In this document: in pieces, positions 48,263-60,166 of the stretch
How the letters are laid out: every line of letters starts with the position of its first letter
Numbering within the stretch: the first letter of the stretch is position 1
Assembly: GCA_003640385.1 (NCBI GenBank)
Contig: RCAB01000099.1
Location: 62,001-126,000, forward strand
Reading direction: 5' to 3'
DNA: 64,000 bases
From: Setaria digitata
Lineage: Eukaryota; Nematoda; Chromadorea; Rhabditida; Setariidae
The notes under the pieces: generated by a model
Seen by the model: the letters and a program-made list of their open reading frames with translations, nothing else
What the model was told of the DNA's origin: nothing
Databases searched by the model: none
Translations under genes and position numbers: made by a program

Positions 48263-51200
48263 ATGATTCATAGACTCTCATTTGAGATGCGACTATTATT
48301 ACTCATTTCATGTTCTCTCATACTTTGTGGTATCCTAGCAGATGTAGCTCAGGAATTTCTGAATCCGTGTGCTGATGCACCATCTGCATCTGCGCGAGTA
48401 ATTTGTAATCAGCTACACGAATGGGATAGACAAGCTCGGGTAGGTTATTTTACCGGAACAGAAAGAAGTGATTTGTTTTTTAGAAAATACGCACTTTAAT
48501 CCTATACTACTGACAAAGAGAATTTCGATTTCTGAAAGTAAATGTTTTTCAAAAGATTCCAAAATTTAGAAGTGGAATTTACGTAATGATGAATATAGCT
48601 TAGCTCAACTGCAGGCCAAGCCACCGGTGGGGTCGTTTGCGGTGTTGCAACCCGCTATCCCAGGAAGAAGTCGAATAATCGCCGCAGAGCTTGCACCTAT
48701 TACTTCTACTCCTTACCAGTGCTTGGATCTCGAATGTCTGTGTACATATCTGAGGGGTAAGTGATCAGTCGGCTTCTGAAACTTTTTCAGGATGAATTGA
48801 AAATTATGCTGCCAAATCTTGCATAGTAGTGTTCAGATATCTTTAGTTTTATGCTAGCAAGACAAAATTGCCCATTTATCTATCCAATTAATAATTGATA
48901 TTATTAAAGAATACCCCTTGATGAAAAAGAAAAAGGAACAAAATCTTGAAATTCCTCAGCTGTTGTCTCTGAAGTTATCATAAATTTCATTGATTTATAG
49001 AGCGACACCGGTCATAATGACAAGTGTTGGTAGTAAAAGTGATGATTGAATGCTAGTATTCAACTTAAAAAAGTTTCAATCACATTGCAAAATCCTACGA
49101 ACACTCAAATTCAAAATTTTTTTTCAGTTGAATTTTAGAGTTAAATTTAAAAAAAGTTCTGGTAGCAATATCAATCATAATAAAAAAAAAATAATCATGA
49201 TTGCAGCAAAGGCTGATCTGTAATGAAGATGGAAATCTTTACTTCTTCGAAAGAGAACTGTTGCAAAGCAAATTCGCAACAGTTCTCTTTCGAAAATTTA
49301 ACGATTTTTTCATTATATATGATAGAAAAATGTTTGGAGGGGAAGCGAAAAAAAATATTTCTTTCCACAACAATTCAATGCCATTGACTTTAAGACTTAA
49401 ATTATTTCAAAGGAATGGAAGACTTAGAACAATTCATTGAGTAATCTGCAAGACGCTACCTAGACTTTCAAAGTCATTCAAGTGAATCACTTGAGTGAAT
49501 TACATAGTCGGGTCACTTTTGTAATTTGACAGGGTCAAATTCACTCCCTTGCAATTCACAAGCCATTAATTTCACATTTTTAACAAATTTGACTTCCAAG
49601 AACTCGCTCAGTAACTGCGATGTTCACCTCTCTATATACGTCATTTTAAATCGTTCTAATGATTCCATTGTCCTTTTGTTAGCAAATTATATATTTCTAC
49701 AAATTATCCATAAAATAAAAATTGAAAATGCATATTTCAAGTGATTTCACTTGTGATTAAATTGAATAATTTACTTTAAAAGTAAATTGATCATTTACGG
49801 CTAGTGGACAAGAACTGGAATTAAAAATGATTACCGATCAGGTCAAAAGTATTACGAGTAGGTGGCAAATAAAATCGATTTGGAAGTTGAACTCGGTTTA
49901 CAATATCGAGATAAAACTACTAGTTTATTGGAAATAAAGAAAAGTAAAGTTTTGTCGGTAAAAAAAAGCTTAGCCAAAATTTGATTCTTCTATCAACGAT
50001 GACTTAAATGGCAGGTCGGGTACAAGCGGGGAGGGTATGCTATTTACCGGATGGCTCACGGCTCACAAAAGCTATTCGGAAAGAATATCGCATGTTGACT
50101 GACCAGGAAAGAAAAAGATTCCACAACGCTTTAATACAGCTCAAACGTTCTGGCGAATTCGATAAACTAGCGCTAATCCATGGTCGTGCAGCGGTTAGTG
50201 GCGGCGCACATTCCGGACCTGCTTTCCTTCCATGGCACCGAGAATTCATTAAAAGGTATTTTAAAGCATTTCTACCTGGTCCATAACGATTTGCAATTAG
50301 TTCTGTTCTGCTATTTCATTAGGAATTACTTAATTATGTCTTGCTACTCAATCACTAATTGTTCCTGACAAATGCTTCATTTTCGCAAAAAGATTTGAGA
50401 TTGCTCTCCGACAAATCGATCCTTCCGTTTCCCTTCCATATTGGGATTCAGTCTTAGATAACGGATTGCCCAATCCTGAAGATTCAGTGCTGTGGACAAA
50501 CGAATTTTTGGGTACAACTGACGCAAGCGGAGCAGTGACTGGTGGAGACTTCGCTAATTTCATGACGTTTCAGGTTCGAATTTACTTTCTCGTAGTTGAT
50601 TTTCTGTAATGATTTCTCCTATTCTCTATAATGATTTCTCTTCAGTTTATTTTCTGCAAGCATCAGCAATTAAGGAAAATTAATGAAAAGTCATAAAACC
50701 ATGTGATTAGTTAATTAGCGAAACTGTGTCTAACCATGCTACATATATTTATTTTCCAATATCATTTAATTTGATCTTCAATTTAAAATATAAAAGCAGA
50801 AAAAAAAAACAGAAACATCCGCACATAACACGTCATGTTGGAAGGCAAGGATCGCCATTCGCGCAATCGGACTTGAATTGGTTTCTGCAACAAAACCGAA
50901 TGGAAAACGTTCTCGCATTCACTGCTCCTAGACAAGTAGTATTTTTGCAGTCATTTTAAAATCAGCTTTATCATTAGCTTGAAGGGAGTGAAAAGATTAT
51001 TGCTGTGGATAATTTGTCTGAAGTTTCTGGGACCAGTTGTTGATGGCTACTTTAATGACTTTAGGATCGTAATAACCTAAAACAATTAATCCTTAAAATA
51101 ATAATAATTGCTTAGTTTTGTTAAAGGGTTGCCAGTATCGTGCCAACTACAATGCCCTCGAGTATACACACGGTAATGTTCATATCTTCGTGGGTGGTGA

Positions 51201-53906
51201 TATGTACGATCCGTACACATCCGGCAACGATCCAGCATTTTACCTGCATCATTCATTTGTCGATTATATATGGGAGATGTACAGACAGCAGAAACAGGTA
51301 GTTATTTTAAATCGGGATCAAAGAGCTCTGAAATAAATAAATTTTAAGATTGAAGAAATTTATTTTTCTAGCTTTCTGGACTACTCCCTTGCTCTTATAA
51401 TGATCAATTTTCCAGACACGATATCAACGGGAAAATGATTACTCACCTGATAATCAGGCATGCAGTAGTGCATTACATTTCGGTTCTGCTTTAATGAGGC
51501 CGTTCACGCCTCTCCGAAACATTGATGGTTTGAGTAATACGTATACTGACAACTTGTATGAATATGCACCACGTCCAACCTGTCAAAGCGGACCAACCTG
51601 CGGATCAAAGTAAGTAGGAGGATTTGAAAGCAAGATATTTGCAGAAAGAAATAAGACAGAGCTATTTCTCTCCTCTTTCGCAGAATAAATGATAATAAGA
51701 GATAACAAAGGAATCCAAGCAAGGTTATCACTACCTCCAAGTTTGTAAAGCAGAAATAGTTGCTTCACTTTGATACTCTGAGAAACTCAGATCGAAGTAA
51801 AAGATTGTTATCTTTCACTGTTCATTAATCACCACCAGAGTTCGAGATCGAGTATGATTGAGCTATGAGCTGCTGTTTAATTGGTGCTTATCCAAGGAAA
51901 AATTCCTAAGGTGATTGCAATTAGATACCTGTTTTGTGATCGATCCCACGGACAACCTCGCTGCGTGTCACAGGTTCGAGTTGGTGGACGTTGTTCGGGA
52001 TTTGTAAACGATGAACAGGTGTGCCACAATGGAGCGTGTGTTGGGGGACGTTGTATTGCTACCCAGTCCACTTCTGTATGTTCAGATTTGCAACTGTTTA
52101 GAGAATTTCCATGTCTGGACAAGTTGTCAAATAACTGAAAGAAAGTTGAGACGTTAAGGAGTACTTCTGCTGGATATTTGAGCCCCCAATTTGGGAATGC
52201 CTAGACGATACTCAAAGGGAAACTGTGCGAAAAGGTCTAAAACAACTTTGGAACTTTCTTTTGATTTCACTGAACTTCATCTCTAGCGGTATGTGACTTC
52301 AGGTCCGACCAGTTACCCCCCGGCCCGCCTCACTGACACCGGTGCAGACACCCGTTGTATCGGTAAACGCCGATTGCTTCAACGAGAATGAATGTTGTCA
52401 GCACTGGGCACAACGGGGAGAATGCGAACGAAACAGAGGTTACATGCACGAATGGTGCAAAGTTTCGTGTCGGGTTTGTCAGCCTAGTTTCAATCCTAAT
52501 ATCGGTTAGTCTTCTCGTTACACTTTTTCTATTTTCTTCGGAAATTCCACTAAATTTCATGTCGTGAATTGTCATTTTGTTCTATTAAGGAAGAAACAAG
52601 GGAGAAAACAAAGAGCGGTCAGTGACTGAAATCATTTGAACTCACACTTTTACACTGGTCACTCTGAGACTTGTGGTCAGTTGGTTCTGAAAAGCACAGC
52701 ATATGCACGATTCATTACTTGTTGATTCGATGCATTATCAAATCATTAAAATACCATGCAGTAAGTTTGATACAATGTATAATTTATTGATTACAGAATG
52801 TTCCAATCACCACCAGAACTGTGAACGTTGGGCAAGAAGCGGTGAGTGCTTCAGAAATGCGAAATGGATGCGAGAAAATTGTCGACAGAGTTGTCATCAC
52901 TGCAATCGGACAAGAGCAGAAATTTGTGGTGGTGATCGCCGTGGTAGTTGAACCATTTGTTTTTGCTTTCAAATTAGAGTAGTGCAGGGTTGGTTGACAT
53001 AGTTTTTAGTTCTTGTTCAGTTTTTCACCTTGGATGGTTAAGTTTATCTTTTTCTTTAACCTCCAAAGCAAGGGAAAATTTCCCCTTTGCTTTGAATCTT
53101 GATTGCTATATACAAAGTTTGGGAAGAAAACTAAACCTAAACCGGAATCTGACATTCCTGCTTCCAGCATCGTTCACAACGACTCGCCGGCCACGACCTC
53201 AGAAGATAACTCTCCACTGTAATTCACCTGGGTGCTACAACGAAAATGTCTGCTGTCCTCTATGGGGCCTACAAGGACAGTGCTCCAGGAACGTCACCTG
53301 GATGGCTTGCAACTGTAAAGTGAGTTGTGGTCTATGCATTCCAGCTGACTACGACTATGGAAGTAAGTTTTCTTAAAATTCAAAAATTTTATTTGAAAAT
53401 TTTTTCAAAAATTCAAAAAAAATTTATATATTCAGGCCTGAGGAGGAAATAAACTGCTGAAAAAAAGGAACTTGCTTGAAGGAAAGTTACCACTTCTACT
53501 CTTTTCTCTTTTAGACGCTCACTATAAACTCACTAACTAGCGTTATAATTCAAGCACTAACTTTCCGCCATTTTGGTCTCAAAAAAAACGTGTGCTTTTT
53601 TTCAAATTGAACTAATTCTCTCAATATAGCGATACGTTAGGTGTCTCTCATTGGAACAGCGTGGCGATACGTAAATGTTATGCTTTAGCGTGCAATGATT
53701 ATCATCGTAACTGTCCAACTTGGGCTGCACATGGTGAATGCGATACAAATGCTTGGATGTTGGAGAACTGTCGACGTTCGTGTCGTTCATGCTTAGATCA
53801 GTGGCAGTTACGTCACAGATGTCGTATTAATTCAGATTTAATCTTCAGTCGCACTCCAAATTTTGTCCCACCTATCAACGATGACTTTTATTACGACATT
53901 TTGTAA
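48263..53906 (+). CDS. Secreted tyrosinase with four C-terminal ShKT domains (tyrosinase 1)
   Basis: Type 3 copper oxidase acting on phenols; in nematodes probably in cuticle or eggshell cross-linking (inference). Exons: 48263-48439, 48615-48756, 50015-50255, 50393-50573, 50813-50935, 51127-51297, 51416-51609, 51925-52075, 52303-52504, 52797-52940, 53168-53362, 53641-53906; 728 aa, all in phase. A signal peptide follows Met9 ([18 protein letters not shown]). The N-terminal Cys module includes QCLDLECLC. CuA ligands are His143 (RFHNAL), His172 and His181 ([14 protein letters not shown]). CuB ligands are His303 and His307 ([11 protein letters not shown]) plus the HH pair in [12 protein letters not shown]. 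All expected ligands are present, so it should be active. A Cys-rich module (410-460) precedes four ShKT domains, one per exon 9-12, each with six cysteines ending in C-x3-C-x2-C form. Start acceptor CGCAG lies one base before ATG, suggesting SL trans-splicing. Confidence 0.93.
49246..49294. repeat. Perfect 19-bp inverted repeat with 11-nt loop in tyrosinase 1 intron 2
   Basis: Left arm TTCGAAAGAGAACTGTTGC (49246-49264) and its exact reverse complement at 49276-49294 flank AAAGCAAATTC. It would form a stable hairpin in RNA or DNA. It could be a small-RNA precursor, a foldback remnant or chance. Confidence 0.75.
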
Positions 53907-56130
53907 ATTTATCTTTATCAGTAAGATGTATTATTTCAATATATTTGAGATAAATTTAGTGATAGCGAAATGGTGAGGTCATTTATTCATGAAGCAAACC
54001 TCAACACTCATTTCTTTTACTTAAGGATCCCTGATTGAAAGTTATTTTAACAGAATTAAAAATAGTGGATTTCGGGAAATTTGCAGGTAATTGTTTTAAG
54101 TGGGTTGAGAATTATTATTTGAATTTCAAGCAATTTACGTATAATTTAGTTTGCTCAGAACTTTAAATTTCACAATTCGCAATTCTTTCTGTGCATAGTT
54201 AAATTTGCTAAGAGCATGTGGCACTTGTTCTAAAACGTTGTAAATGAATAATCCTCTTTACTGAAACAGTTTGATGACTAGTAGGAAAGCTAGTGGGTTC
54301 TTAGCAAAATATATATCTGTGTGTGAATAGGATAATATTGAGACATGGAAATGAAACCGGAATAATAAATAAAAGACGGATTTCAGTGCCTCTTATATGT
54401 TCATCACTATCAGCAAATAAATTATCAGTCACAGTTGATTTGATCTGCTCTTCACAGCTTCAGAAACTTAAGTGAGCATCATCGCGGACTCCTCTGAAAT
54501 ATTCACGATTTCTGAAATTACACTGTTCTTGAAATACAATCTAAAGAAACAGTGTGATAAACACTTCACGAAAAAAAGTCGCAGAAAATTTAGTTTTTTT
54601 TTAGGTAAAAAAAAAAAAGAGTTGCCAAAGTCGATGTGCCACAGAGTACTCATTTTCTGCAAGAAGGATTGCTGGCAGTGTCAATAAACTACAATTATTT
54701 TCGAGTTTTAGTAATTTATAGTCCGTTAATTGTCATTATTTGACTTTTTATTTGTTTATTTGACTTTTTCATTTAATTCAGATTACTTCGTTGATCAGAA
54801 TTAATTGATCACAAATTATTGACCACAAAGTTGCTGAGTTATCGGTATTTTGTACAACATTATTATTAAAGTAGAAGTGGCTCACTTACATTTGTAATTA
54901 TTAAATGCCGATCAATCGGTTATTAATGTAGCCACTAAATGCAATGAATGAAAGGAACAAATGTCACTGGATTTAAAAAGTGATTTTTGATTAGAAAAGT
55001 TTTACCCTGAGACAGTTGTAAGAAGTAGTTTTGTTTTCTGTTTTTCATTATTGAGAATTCCTTTCGATTTTTTTGGAGGGGCATTTCTTAAATACAATAT
55101 TTTGTTGCATACTAGTAGAGAAATTATTGAAATTTCTGATTTCCATTGAAGGTTGTCATTGCAAACAATTTAGAATATCGTGTATTTGGAGAAAATTTTC
55201 AAAAGTGAAATGCTGAGGAGTTGAATCAGAACATAAATGTTGTGTGAAAACGAAAAGTGATAAGGATTGTAGGAATAATTTGATTAAAATTCTAACGGTA
55301 TGATAGTCAAGAAAACTTACAGTTTAGAATAACATATCACCAGAATGTCGCACTGTTACTTGTTACACTTCAGAAGTTAATAAATTATGCAAATATTTTA
55401 AGCCATGATAGTAACAAATTGCTTTTCTCCTTCTGAATATATGGAAGTAAATATACAATTAAACAGATTTTCTCTCCCTTATATACTAATTCTTTGACCA
55501 GCATTCACTTCACTTACCTAGTGTCATTTTGTCACCGTTCTTCATTGACACCAATACTTCAACTTGGGAGAAGACTGTCAACAAATGAAAGTCAAATTTT
55601 AGATTTTGATAATTTTAGAGAAGTGGCTTTCATTTAAGTTTTGCCAGCTGCTAATGAAAAATTGAATTTTTATATCACTTACAGTTCCTGTCCCTTACAT
55701 TATAGCTCTGCAAAGATCATCCGATCATCCCTGTTCAAGTCTATTGAGAAGTGCCTAGTCTGTCAAAGATCTGTAAGTAAATTCTGATATCTAATCTGGA
55801 ACTAATCTTTTAGTGAAATTCAGAGAGATAGAAGTGACAAATAAGTATTTTCGTTTATCTTTGAAAATGTTGCACGTCTTCTCATGAATCTTCCAAACAT
55901 TTTGCATTTATTAATTATGTGATATTTGCAACAGCGTAGTTCTCACAGTACTTCATTAATATTTAAATGTTAATCGCTTGAAAATAAATTCTCGATTATT
56001 ACTTCTAAATTATTATTAAAACTGATTCTCGATTATCAGTTCATTATTACTTCCGTCATACGTATGCAGATAGTCTTTCTTGGCTCTGTTTTGTTGCAGC
56101 CAAATATTTATTTAAAAAAACAACTGTCCT

Positions 56131-56151
56131 ATTTAAAGACAGTCTTTAAAT
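56131..56151. repeat. Short palindrome, 10-bp arms
   Basis: ATTTAAAGAC (56131-56140), one base, then GTCTTTAAAT (56142-56151). A/T-rich and possibly chance. Confidence 0.6.
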
Positions 56152-56442
56152 AAGGGTAGATATTGGAAATATGAAAATTTCGTGGTTGAAAGCGACCAAA
56201 TAAAAGGTTAGTTGATTTTATGTTTTTAAATGAGTAAAGGGCTTTTTCTGAGCTTCTCTATCTACTACATGCGTTGGTGCCGTCTAGCAAATGATAATTG
56301 GGTAACATAGCTTTCTCTTATCAATTCGAGGTGTGTATTCATTCTACTGACTTTAACGTCAGCGATATTGCTGTACATATCTAGAGGAAATAGGTGAGAT
56401 TTCTCGTTGACGAAATCGGAAAATATTGCACTGCCGACTTGT

Positions 56443-56506
56443 GGCCTCTCGGGCTCTCGGGAAAATTAGGCCTCTCGGGAAAAAAATGGCCTCTCGGGAA
56501 AATTAG
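56443..56506. repeat. Short irregular tandem repeat, GGCCTCTCGGGAAAA unit
   Basis: CTCTCGGG occurs four times in about 60 bp, three of them within GGCCTCTCGGG and two ending GGGAAAATTAG. Its G+C is unusually high for this A/T-rich intergenic stretch. Confidence 0.75.
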
Positions 56507-59500
56507 ACATGCCTTTTGTTGCTATTTCACTTCTTTCTTTGTGAGTATTCGGTAGGTAATAGTGTCTTTTCCAAAGTAGCAACACAGTGAAATTCTATAG
56601 ACAAGCTGTATCGTTGTTAAAGGAAAGAATAAGCTAATTCTTAGTTCACACATTCTCCGTAAAGGAAGTGTATTTGTAGGATACCATTTCAGGAATCAAG
56701 GATAAGTGAGTTGAGAAGGTGGCAGTGGAAGTATTTTGATCGTAAAGTTGTCAATACTGTGACATGTCCTTTACACGATCATGTAAGATATTATGAACAG
56801 AGAAGCCAAAACTTCAAGATGTTACCTGAGGTCTTAATTGGCGTATTAAGTACTGAACTTTCGACTGAATTAATAAGTACTTTAACTTCGTTATCAATGA
56901 GAGTAATTCTGAACAATGAAATTAATCCGCTGGAAATTTGAAAAAGAAGAAGAGCTTAGATTTTAATTACTAGTGTTTTGCGAGCACTGTGATATGCGTA
57001 CGACATGACAGTGACACAACGTCACGAATTAATGAGAGGATGTAACAGATAATTCGAATTTAAATTTCACTGATAGAGAGATGCATGAATCATCGTGAGT
57101 GATCCTTGCTCAAGCAGTTGTTTGAAGCAGTTAGTCTTCATTTTCTTCCTCACAGACCGAGGTAAGTTGTCTTCTATCCCTTCAGGCTGTTTTTATCGTT
57201 CTGTTTGTCTTTCTCTCCTCCTCTTCAAGTCATTGCTGCTTATCAAGCATCTTCTCATTTCCATTATCATTTGATAAAAAGTAGCAATGATTAATGTGAA
57301 ACGTTACAAACTTCCTTCTTTTTCTCTGACAAGAGTTTCAAGCAATTGAACTGGCAAATAAAATGAGAAGTAGCAGCAGCTTTCAGACTTCCCGCACCTC
57401 CTACGCATCATTTCTGAATTATTTTCGAAGTTGTCTACTGAGTGAAATGAAACTGTTCGTGTGTTTTGTCCTGGAGCAGTGTTTCTCTTTTGAAGCCTTA
57501 TTTTGACCTGTTGATTTCTAAATTCCAAAGGAATCTCCTCGTCGAACTTCTTATCATGTTTCAAGAAGTGGACTGATTGCACCTTGATTTTTCATTTAAA
57601 ACTTTAGAAATGACTTCCATGTTCCGAAGGACAAGAACTTTTAATAGCTTACTCTGTCGATCATCTCATTAACGGATCATTTCAACAATTAGATCTGGAA
57701 GAAAGGAAGAAAAATTCAGCTTAGCAAAATTATAAAAGATTCCCGATCCTCCTCACTGTGCCATATTCTGAATCACATATTTATCCACTCATTGTCTAGC
57801 AATTAGTTCCAGTTGCACAATTTCACTGAAAGCAAGTCTTGAAGAGATGAAGCTCCGAATACCATCCCTCCACTAATAACGATCATTTTTATTTCCCAAA
57901 AAAAACAGTGTCTCATTCCCGATTCGATCATTCTAGAATCTGCATGGCAAAGAATTGTTTTATCGTTTCGAAAAAACGAATTGATGAACTAACCCGTTAA
58001 GCAGTGATTGACAAAATAATTTTTCAGAAAAATTAAACGAAAATGAGATACCGTCACAAATGATTCATATTGAATATGATTAGAACTGAATGTTAGTTCC
58101 GGGTTGGTTGATCGATTCCTTTTTTTGGAACAAAAGAATTTTGAAAATTTATTTCTTCACTTGGAGATTCCGTAAACGGCAAGACTGTAATCGAGATGGG
58201 TGATAGGACGAGCAATTGAGAAAAAAGATAAGATAAATATTCACTACTTGGCAGCCTGATTAGTTAGGAATTTTTTTCATTTACTAGCAATTTCAAACAT
58301 ATGAGGATGAATTAGGACGAAAGACTCGCTTTTTTAGACAAAATTAACAGTAAATAAAATGCATCATTTTGCTTTTTTGGACTTAACTTTTTTTGAAACA
58401 TTTTGAAGAGAATTATACAACGTTAAGTCTTATGGACGGATACTGAATATCAAACATGAGCATGCTTTTTTTTGAAAATTCTTTTCTTTTAAAACATACA
58501 ATACTTATGAGAAATTAGAACAGTTCATAAAAACCAAGCAAACTAAACATATTACAAATTGGATCATAATGCTGTTTCTTGGCAATAAACTTTTTGCTTA
58601 AGTTACAGCAACTCAAAGAGTCAAGACCTGTTTTTCTTACTTTTACAATAAACGACTTTTAGTACTTAATTTTTAAAATATGAAATTTAATTTTTAAACA
58701 TGCAAAAGGAAGGCGAACAGATTTAAAACTATTAAGTGACAATGGAAGGTTGTAGTGAATGTGTGATTAAGGTTATTATTAATTTCTTTTGTATTAACTA
58801 ATTCCTATTTAATAAATCGTCACTGCGAAATTAAAAAGATAGTTAAACATAAAATAAAATATTAGATCTTAACTTTATAATTTTGAGCATCAAAATTAGG
58901 AGAAACATTTTTCGTCTTTATTTTTAAGAGCTAATGAAAAAATGCATTTTAAATATTCCGTAATTTAATTTTTCTGCAGAAATATCGACTAGCCAGCAAT
59001 CAGGAACGCATTTCTTGGAAATTTCCAAAAATGGTTCAATGAAACTATTTTCGGAGCCAAATGATAATCTATGTAAACTTGATCTATATTAATGAAACCC
59101 AATAAGACAAATGCGCTAAAGCAAATTTCAAGCGAATAATTTGATGTAAGACGAAAATGTGAAATATAAAAGATTGTCCCTTTGCTGCTTTTTTTTTCCA
59201 CTATTAATAAGTAAATTATCAACCACTAATCATTTTCTTGTATTGTGTCGACTCTAATTAGTGCTCTGTTATTTCAAAAATATTTTTTTTATTCCTTTTA
59301 CAGCTGTTATTGTTACTTTTTTCAAAAACCTTTCATAATTTTTACAGGTAAAAGTTATTACGAGTATATATTCAGTAGTGATATGCATATATTGTTGTTT
59401 TAACGATATTTGTTTTTTCATTGCTTCTGTTGCGGCAAAAGTACAAAAATTTTTTAACAGTTAAAGAAGTATCATCCATCTCTTTCGTCTCGTATCTATC

Positions 59501-60166
59501 ATTTCATTACTAAATTTTATCATACCTTACGGAATGAAAAAAATATTCAATTGTCAACGATTTAGAGAAGGAAAAAATTTTCAGATTATTTTATCAATTA
59601 ATAACCGATTGTAATTTCTAATAATTCTAAAAGTGAGTGGAAGAATTCTTTTTCTGCTACTGCGCATATATTCAGCGGCAATAATTTTTCTTAACACAGA
59701 AAATTTGCTCATTTGAAATTTTTGCAAACTTTTTTTATAATCAGAAAATTTCATCGTCTTCATCATTCGTACTGAAGATATGCAAGCAGTCTTCTTGATA
59801 TCCTAGACTGAGTCTCATCAAGAGACAAATCATGAGGCAAAGTCAATATTCACTGATTTAGCTGAAGTTACTGGCTGGCTATTGTTCAGTCAGCAAGCCA
59901 TTTTTTTGTTAGAACACTAGTGAGATTCGTTATGCAACTCCTTCGAGATGAAACCGAAAAAAAGAATTTTTTAATTTAAAAAAATTTTCAGCTCAGACTA
60001 TCTTTAAATCCCAATCAAATATGGATTTTACATTACAGATCCATACAGTTTATGTCACTAGATGAGGTGATCATGTTGAAAATTCTCGTTATTCCTGAAC
60101 AGAATTTAATAAAGCTAAATTGATTCGGTAGTAATTTTAGATATTTTATTCTGCTTGCTGTAACAA

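Larger units (their letters stand above)
55706..56782 (+). other. Two splice-flanked open blocks, possible unannotated gene fragment
   Basis: Block A (55706-55772) follows ATTATAG and ends at TCT/GTAAGT; read with one leading base it is open (SAKIIRSSLFKSIEKCLVCQ). Block B (56693-56782) follows ATTTCAG and ends at CAT/GTAAGA; it is open in phase 0 (ELRRWQWKYFDRKVV, TCPLHDH). A ends and B begins in phase 0, so they can be joined. No start, stop or family is recognised, and this may be chance. Confidence 0.25.
53907..60166. other. Long intergenic region between the two tyrosinase genes
   Basis: Six kilobases, mostly very A/T-rich, with no assigned gene. AATAAA at 54364-54369 may end the tyrosinase 1 transcript. 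It holds two exon-like blocks near 55.7 and 56.7 kb, a small inverted repeat and a short tandem repeat (separate entries). From 57.6 to 60.1 kb I see nothing coding. A TTTTAG acceptor ends at 60140, 26 bp before the tyrosinase 2 ATG. Confidence 0.5.

Noticed and set aside
57304..57582. 92-codon minus-strand frame in the tyrosinase gap
   Set aside because: No acceptor/donor partners, no domain, and no supporting signals were seen.
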